A stretch of 25,615 bases of DNA, from positions 1 through 25,615 of IMG/VR virus record IMGVR_UViG_3300046170_000119; one strand, written 5' to 3'. Origin of the DNA: a virus. The notes under the pieces were generated by a model. The model did not search any database. It was not told where the DNA came from and saw only the letters and a list, made by a program, of their open reading frames with translations. The position numbers and the translations under genes were made by a program. Of this stretch, positions 20,569-25,615 are shown piece after piece; position 1 is the stretch's first letter, and every line of letters starts with the position of its first letter.

Positions 20569-20916
20569 AAGATTATTACAACAAGCGGCACAAAGGCTTT
20601 AAAGATAATTCCAAGGACTTTTTTTGCTGGAACTATTAATCTAAAACTAACAAACGAAAGTACAGGCGGTGTAGTAAATACAACAGCTACAGCCACAACA
20701 GATAAAAATTATATGAGTTTCACTGGTACTTTTGGCACTCTTATAGAGGGGGAGTTTTACAATTTAGAGGTTTTATTGTCTGGGGCTACAATATACAAAG
20801 ACAAAGTATTTTGCACAGACCAAACAATAGACCAAACAAATAACAATTACTATTCTGTTAATAGTGGAGAATATAACACAGAGGATAGCTTTGATAATGA
20901 TTATATAATTTTATGA
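20566..20916 (+). CDS. Conserved beta-rich phage protein upstream of the portal
   Basis: A 116-residue protein. It reads IITTSGTKALKIIPRTF at the start and ends KVFCTDQTIDQTNNNYYSVN, then EDSFDNDYIIL. This ending is characteristic of a small beta-sandwich family in flavobacterial phages located next to the portal or tail tube gene. A role as a minor structural or decoration protein is likely. It overlaps the portal start by ATGA. The start is fixed by the element at 20536. Confidence 0.65.
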   Translation: MKIITTSGTKALKIIPRTFFAGTINLKLTNESTGGVVNTTATATTDKNYMSFTGTFGTLIEGEFYNLEVLLSGATIYKDKVFCTDQTIDQTNNNYYSVNSGEYNTEDSFDNDYIIL

Positions 20917-22745
20917 ACGATTTACGGATAGTTAATTTAAGCAGCTATACAAGCCCAGAGATTATTGAGAAATCAAACAAGAAGTTTGTAGCTTACGGAA
21001 GTGACAACAACTACTTTCAATATCTTATAGACAGATACAACGGCAGCCCTACAAATAACGCTATTATAAACGGTGTAAGTCAAATGATTTACGGCAAAGG
21101 TTTAGATGCCTTAGACTCAAGCAAAAAGCCTGAGCAATATGCTCAAATGGTAGCCTTGTTTAACAAGGACTGTGTAAGAAAGCTGTGTTATGACCTAAAA
21201 CTTATGGGTCAATGTTCTATGCAAGTTATTTACTCAAAGGACAGAAAGACAATAGCACAAGTAGAACACATACCAGTTGAGAATCTAAGGGCTGAGAAAT
21301 GCAACGAAAAAGGGGAGATAGCCGCTTATTACTATTCTGATAACTGGCAAAAGGTAACAACAAGAACAGAACTTAAAAGAATCCCAGCCTTTGGGTATTC
21401 AAACGAAAATATCGAAATTGTTTACGTCAAACCTTACCGAGCTGGTTACAAGTACTATTCAAGCCCAGACTACCAAGGCGGGCTGCAATATGCAGAACTC
21501 GAAGAGGAGATAAGCAACTATCACTTAAACAACATACTAAACGGCCTTGCACCGTCAATGCTTATCAACTTCAATAACGGCACTCCAAACGCTGAGGAAC
21601 GTCAAATGCTAGAAAACCGTATTTACCAAAAGTTTAGCGGTTCAAGTAATGCTGGTAAGTTTATTCTAGCTTTTAACGACAATGCAGAAAGCGCAGCACA
21701 AATAGAGCCTATTCAATTAAGTGACGCTCACAATCAATACCAATTCTTGTCAGACGAGAGCGGTAAAAAAATAATGGTAGCCCACCGAATTGTAAGCCCT
21801 ATGCTTTTAGGAATCAAAGACAGCACTGGTTTAGGGAATAATGCAGACGAATTGCAAACCGCTAGTATATTAATGGATAACACCGTTATTAGACCTTTTC
21901 AGCATCTTTTAATTGATGCCTTTGACTCTATACTAGCTTTTAACAATATAGCCTTAAAACTATACTTTAAGACCTTACAGCCGCTTGAATTTACAGACCT
22001 TGAAAACGTTGAGGACGAAGAAACGAAAGAGGAAGAGACAGGAGTAAAACTTTCAAAGGACTTACCAGCAGACTTGGGGAGTGAAATAGCAGACGCCTTA
22101 ATAGACTTAGGAGAGGACGAAACAGACCTTTTAAACGACTTTGACGTAATGGACGAGCGAGAGGTAGACTACGACCAAGAAGAGGGCTTAGATGAAGTTA
22201 TAACAGACTTAAACAAACCAAATACTGAGGAAAAAGAAAAAAGCACACTTGCTAAAATCTGGGAGTTTGTAAGTACAGGCAGTGCAAAGCCTTATACTAA
22301 GAGCGACCAAGACGGTAAAAGCAAACAAAGCACAGAAGAAGGTAATACTTTTTTAGTACGGTATATGTACAGCCCACAGCGATACAGTAAGAATTCAAGA
22401 CCTTTTTGCAAAAAAATGGTAAACGCAAAAAAGGTTTACCGCAAAGAGGACATCCAAGCTATGACTACAAAGGCTGTAAATAGAGGCTTTGGCAAAGGTG
22501 GTAGTGATACTTACTCAATCTGGTTATATAAGGGCGGTGCAAGATGTCAACACAAATGGCTTAGAAAAACTTACGTTCGAAAGGACGGTGCTAAAAGTTT
22601 AGGGGATGCAATCACAACCACAGAGGCAAGGTCAAGAGGGTTTAAACCAGAGGCAAACGCTCAAAAGGTACCTGTAGCCCCAAAAGATATGAAATACAAA
22701 GGTTACACAGCGGAATATTGGAACAAAATAGGATTTAAGAACTAA
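20913..22745 (+). CDS. Portal protein with C-terminal Cys/His extension
   Basis: A 610-residue protein. The first ~370 residues match phage portals: an N-terminal segment with YGSDNNYFQYLIDRYNGSPT, then NAIINGVSQMIYGKGL, the middle YHLNNILNGLAPSMLINFNN and the clip/stem region IVSPMLLGIKDSTGLGNNAD. The portal ring is the DNA channel and head-tail vertex. An acidic linker (about 370-440) leads to an extra domain, SRNSRPF-like sequence FCKKMVNAKKVYRKEDI, then SIWLYKGGARCQHKWLRKTY, also seen fused to portals in related phages. The gene lies downstream of the capsid gene instead of next to terminase. Confidence 0.85.
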   Translation: MNDLRIVNLSSYTSPEIIEKSNKKFVAYGSDNNYFQYLIDRYNGSPTNNAIINGVSQMIYGKGLDALDSSKKPEQYAQMVALFNKDCVRKLCYDLKLMGQCSMQVIYSKDRKTIAQVEHIPVENLRAEKCNEKGEIAAYYYSDNWQKVTTRTELKRIPAFGYSNENIEIVYVKPYRAGYKYYSSPDYQGGLQYAELEEEISNYHLNNILNGLAPSMLINFNNGTPNAEERQMLENRIYQKFSGSSNAGKFILAFNDNAESAAQIEPIQLSDAHNQYQFLSDESGKKIMVAHRIVSPMLLGIKDSTGLGNNADELQTASILMDNTVIRPFQHLLIDAFDSILAFNNIALKLYFKTLQPLEFTDLENVEDEETKEEETGVKLSKDLPADLGSEIADALIDLGEDETDLLNDFDVMDEREVDYDQEEGLDEVITDLNKPNTEEKEKSTLAKIWEFVSTGSAKPYTKSDQDGKSKQSTEEGNTFLVRYMYSPQRYSKNSRPFCKKMVNAKKVYRKEDIQAMTTKAVNRGFGKGGSDTYSIWLYKGGARCQHKWLRKTYVRKDGAKSLGDAITTTEARSRGFKPEANAQKVPVAPKDMKYKGYTAEYWNKIGFKN

Positions 22746-23260
22746 TGGCAACAGCACTTTTTATAAATAGAACAGACCTTGTAAAAAACTCTATCTTAGA
22801 CGGCAACGTAGATACTGACAAATTTATACAGTTTATTAAGGTAGCCCAGCAAATAGACATCCAAAACCTTTTAGGGACAGACCTCTACAACAAGATAAGT
22901 GCAGATATTACAAGCGGTGCTGGAGGTGGTACTGGTTTAACTGGTAATTATTTAACCTTAGTTAATACTTATGTACAACCTACTTTAATTTGGTTTGCTC
23001 AAATGAACTATATACCTTTTGCGGCTTACAGTATTAAAAACGGTGGAGTGTTTAAGGGGTCAAGTGAAACAGCAGAAACAGTAAATAAAAACGAGGTGGA
23101 CTATTTAGTAGACAAAGCAAGAGAATACGCAAACTATTACTCCACTCGCTTAGTAGACTATTTGCAGTTTAATACGGATTTATTTCCAGAGTACAATTCA
23201 AACACTGATAACGATATACACCCCGATACAGATACAACCTTTAAAGGCTGGGTTTTATGA
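22745..23260 (+). CDS. Head-tail connector/adaptor-like protein (DUF6712-like)
   Basis: A 171-residue protein. The helical N-terminus, FINRTDLVKNSILDGNVDTD, continues with IQFIKVAQQIDIQNLLGTDL; the latter segment 'AQxxxIxxLLGxxLY' is typical of the DUF6712/gp6-like connector proteins that sit under the portal. The end is acidic (NTDNDIHPDTDT). It starts at the portal stop (TAATG), consistent with a portal partner. Role inferred from position and pattern. Confidence 0.6.
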   Translation: MATALFINRTDLVKNSILDGNVDTDKFIQFIKVAQQIDIQNLLGTDLYNKISADITSGAGGGTGLTGNYLTLVNTYVQPTLIWFAQMNYIPFAAYSIKNGGVFKGSSETAETVNKNEVDYLVDKAREYANYYSTRLVDYLQFNTDLFPEYNSNTDNDIHPDTDTTFKGWVL

Positions 23261-23361
23261 AGTATAAAGTAAAAGAAACAAACCTTACTAAACTAAAAAA
23301 ATACATTATTGAAACTTTGAAAAAAGAAGAGATAAAAGAAAAACCAAAAAACAATGAGTAA
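23257..23361 (+). CDS. Tiny lysine-rich protein
   Basis: A 34-residue, very basic helical peptide (LTKLKKYIIETLKKEEIKEK). It overlaps the previous stop by ATGA and the next start by eight bases, the same coupling as its neighbours. No function is known. It could be a small assembly factor or a translational coupler to the fibre gene. Confidence 0.45.
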   Translation: MKYKVKETNLTKLKKYIIETLKKEEIKEKPKNNE

Positions 23362-24298
23362 CCCTATCTTAGCTTTAATACCTAGCGGCTATCACACCGC
23401 CAAGGTTTATAGTATTTTACCAAGTGACGGCACTGGGGATTTTACCTACGATAGAGACACCCCAACAGAAGGCACTAGAATAAGAGAGGACGGTATTATG
23501 GAGTTGATGGGAAATGACATACCAAGACTTGATTGGTTAAATAGCAACTGCCCTAGCTTGCTTATAGAGGCTGCAAGAACAAACAGACAGATAAGGTCTG
23601 AGGAGTTTAGTGACGCAGCTTGGGTAAAACAAGCAGACATTACAGTAACAGCAAACCAAGTAACCGCACCTACTGGAGAAATGACAGCAGACAAAATACA
23701 AAGGGGTTCTACTACAAACACAAACAACTTTATTTCTGACAGTGTTAGTAAAAGCGGCTCAAGTGCTTTAGATGCTTGTACCTCTGTTTTTGTAAAACAA
23801 GGGGAAGGGGATTTTTTCGCTATGAGAGCGCAAGGGTCTGGACTCAACCAAGTGAACGGTGTTTACCAATTCAGTACAAATACTTTTACAACAAGTGCAG
23901 ATGGTAGCGGCTTTACTGTAACAAGTTCAAAGGTTGAAAACTACGGCAGTGGTTGGTATCGGCTTTCTATTGTTTACAATACAGACACCGCAGCAACAAT
24001 AACAACAGTATTCAGCCCAAGGGGTACGACTGGGGACGTAGACGATACGGACACAAGCACAACTGCTTTTGTTTATTTGTGGGGATGTCAAGTAGAAGAG
24101 GGGTCAAGTCTTTCTAGTTACATAAAAACAACTAGCGGAACGGCCACAAGAAATGCAGATGTTTGCAGCGTTACAACCCCCAGCGGAGTGGTAAAAATTA
24201 CTGAGACATTTTCAGACGATACAACAAACGAAATAACAAGCATACCAACAACTTATACTGTAAGTGCTGGTAAAATTAAAAAGGTAATAATGATATGA
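23354..24298 (+). CDS. Tail fibre / spike-like receptor-binding protein
   Basis: A 314-residue protein. It begins with a repeated spike-type pattern (VYSILPSDGTGDFTYDRDTP, then DIPRLDWLNSNCPSLLIEAA and RTNRQIRSEEFSDAAW). The middle forms a beta-sandwich, probably carbohydrate-binding, and ends WGCQVEEGSSLSSYIKTTSG, then TATRNADVC. This arrangement is typical of head-spike/fibre proteins in many phages, in which the 'WGxQxExGxxxSSYIxTTxxxxTR' motif closes a concanavalin-like domain. It likely touches host surface glycans. The next long gene has the same layout and is a probable paralogue. Confidence 0.7.
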   Translation: MSNPILALIPSGYHTAKVYSILPSDGTGDFTYDRDTPTEGTRIREDGIMELMGNDIPRLDWLNSNCPSLLIEAARTNRQIRSEEFSDAAWVKQADITVTANQVTAPTGEMTADKIQRGSTTNTNNFISDSVSKSGSSALDACTSVFVKQGEGDFFAMRAQGSGLNQVNGVYQFSTNTFTTSADGSGFTVTSSKVENYGSGWYRLSIVYNTDTAATITTVFSPRGTTGDVDDTDTSTTAFVYLWGCQVEEGSSLSSYIKTTSGTATRNADVCSVTTPSGVVKITETFSDDTTNEITSIPTTYTVSAGKIKKVIMI

Positions 24299-24474
24299 GC
24301 TACGGTGAAATTTACAAACAGAGTAATTTTGGAACTGCTGTCAATAACGACATAGGGTACGGAGACACTTACTTAGCCCCTTCCTTACTTAACCAACTAT
24401 TTATAAGAGTTACAAACTTTGAAAACTTTGGCGGTTCTTTGGATTTACTAACTGAAATACAAGACGTACTATGA
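24295..24474 (+). CDS. Small phage protein between two fibre genes
   Basis: A 59-residue protein overlapping both neighbours by ATGA (24295 and 24471). It reads MSYGEIYKQSNFGTAVNNDI, then GYGDTYLAPSLLNQLF and ends FGGSLDLLTEIQDVL. It is glycine and tyrosine-rich at the start. Position suggests a small virion or fibre-associated protein. No family is firmly recognised. Confidence 0.55.
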   Translation: MSYGEIYKQSNFGTAVNNDIGYGDTYLAPSLLNQLFIRVTNFENFGGSLDLLTEIQDVL

Positions 24475-24953
24475 GCAATTTATTGAGCAAAGCAAGTATC
24501 TTACTAACGCCAACAGCCTACAGTGACGGCACACTTCACAGCGTTAAACCAATTCAAACTTTTGGGAGTGAGTTAGTCACAAACGGCGATTTTGCAACTG
24601 ATAGTAATTGGAGTGTCAATGCGGGGTGGAGTATTTCAGACGGCAAAGCTAACATTGATACAGATAACGGAACTTTAAATCTTACTCAAAGTGGCGTCCT
24701 TGTTGTTGGCAAAAAATACAAACTTTCTTTAATCGCAAATGTAACTGTTGGAAGTATTAAGTTTGAAAGCGGTGAAGGAGATAATCTTGTTTTTACTAGC
24801 AATATTGATAGTCATATATTTACTGCTGATAGCACACAGGTAATATTTAGGAGACAAGTAGTACCAACAAGAGGCTATATTGACAATGTTAGTATTGTAG
24901 AAGTAACGGACGGCGATTTTGACTTCACAAGAGCAACACAGCTACAAGAGTAA
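24471..24953 (+). pseudogene. Fibre/spike protein, N-terminal part, frame interrupted near 24941
   Basis: A 160-residue frame. Its N-terminal segment has a carbohydrate-binding-like module (GSELVTNGDFATDSNWSVNA, then GWSISDGKANID). Its end reads DGDFDFTRATQ and then LQE-stop. The expected family continuation is 'TRATQATRVNSSGLIES', which is found in the -1 frame starting at base 24941 (GCT ACA AGA GTA AAC). A missing G after CAG, a sequencing error or a -1 shift would each explain it. The start overlaps the preceding stop by ATGA. Confidence 0.6.
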
Positions 24954-25615
24954 ACTCAAGCGGTCTTATAGAGTCTGTTGCAAGTGGTTTACCTAGGATT
25001 GATTTTACTGGAGGTACGGGTCAAATTTTATTAGAACCAGCCTCAACAAATTTAATTACTTATAGTGAGGATTTAGCAGTTGGTTCTGGTGGCACATCGA
25101 GCCAAAATAACGCAGCAACAACCCCAAGCAGCTTACCATCTCCAGACGGCGGTACAAACGCTTTTACTTTTATTTATGACGGAACAAACAATTCTTCAAT
25201 AAAAAAACCAACAACTATTAGCGCAGACCAAGTAGTGACTTTAAGTGTTTTCATTAAAAAAACTGCTGATACTCCAACTTTTTCAGCAGACAATGAAATA
25301 CAAATAGGTATTTTTGGAAACGTTGTTTCAACTGTTAGTTTAAATTTAGGGAACGCTTTAAATGCTGCTACTACTGGTGAGTGGGTTAAATACAGTGTAA
25401 CTGCTACAGGAGATTCAGATGGAGGTAGTACAAACCCAAACTTACGCTGTGATGTAGCCGCTCAAGTTGATGTTTTTGGTTGGCAACTTGAAACTAGTTC
25501 TTTTGCCACATCATATATCCCAACAAGCGGAAGCACTGTGACCCGTAACAAAGAAGAAGCAAACAACAGCGGAGATACAAGCCTTATAAGCTCAACAGAA
25601 GGGGTTTTATATGCA
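24941..25615 (+). pseudogene. Fibre/spike protein, C-terminal part in the -1 frame, running off the window
   Basis: The frame is open for 225 codons to the window edge with no stop and no suitable ATG near its beginning. It reads ATRVNSSGLIESVASGLPRI, then GQILLEPASTNLITYSEDL and later VFGWQLETSSFATSYIPTSG, then STVTRN, matching the layout of the protein at 23354 (IPRLDW...LLIEAARTN...WGCQVEEG...SYIKTTSG). It is the missing continuation of the frame ending at 24953. Whether it is expressed depends on the shift discussed there. The 3' end lies outside the window. Confidence 0.65.

Noticed and set aside
23354-25615. Diversity-generating retroelement acting on the fibre genes
   Set aside because: No reverse transcriptase gene or template/variable repeat pair is visible.
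1-25615. tRNA genes, CRISPR arrays, insertion sequences and attachment sites
   Set aside because: None seen by eye: no cloverleaf with a TTC-arm pattern, no regularly spaced repeats, no transposase or integrase.

Overview
The window looks like a contiguous piece of a tailed double-stranded DNA phage (or prophage) of a Bacteroidota host, most likely Flavobacteriia. All credible genes lie on the + strand and are tightly packed, often with ATGA or TAATG stop/start overlaps. Start codons are preceded by A/T-rich leaders rather than Shine-Dalgarno sequences, as is usual in Bacteroidota. Many products resemble conserved families of flavobacterial siphoviruses. The replication, packaging, tail and head sets are present. 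I see no integrase, repressor, lysis cassette, tRNA or CRISPR array.

Layout. (1) 1-7259, replication, recombination and nucleotide metabolism: end of a putative recombination protein, SSB-like protein, RepA-like RecA-fold ATPase, sigma-like protein, resolvase-like and RecE-like PD-(D/E)XK nucleases, a run of tiny genes, an HNH homing endonuclease, a dATP/dGTP diphosphohydrolase-domain protein, a DnaA-domain-IV-like protein and an adenine/cytosine-N4 type DNA methyltransferase. (2) 7260-9254, packaging: a T5orf172/GIY-YIG-like ORF lodged before the small terminase, then the PBSX-type large terminase with a TTG start. (3) 9283-16546, tail: tail assembly chaperone with a -1 frameshift extension, tail completion proteins, two large tail/baseplate proteins (one ending in an Fn3 domain) and a tape measure protein. 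(4) 16581-23260, head: XkdF-like protease with extra C-terminal domains, scaffold, major capsid, tail tube, portal and a connector. (5) 23257-25615, fibre/spike proteins, the last split by a frameshift and running off the window.

Most notable observations. First, four gene starts (9283, 16581, 18356, 20566) carry an almost identical bipartite element, AAAAT, 13 bp, then TTATATATTA, R, TATG, with exactly the same spacing. This is a candidate phage-specific late promoter giving leaderless mRNAs, and the sigma-like protein at 1651 is a plausible partner. Second, by eye the whole window lacks the palindromes GATC, CATG and CCGG, which suggests selection by host restriction systems. Third, a T9 slippery run in the tail chaperone leads into a conserved -1 frame. 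Fourth, the GIY-YIG-like ORF carries a copy of the small terminase N-terminus. Fifth, the head genes lie after the tail module, with the portal last, which is not the usual siphovirus order.

All family assignments come from reading the translated sequence. No database search was run.
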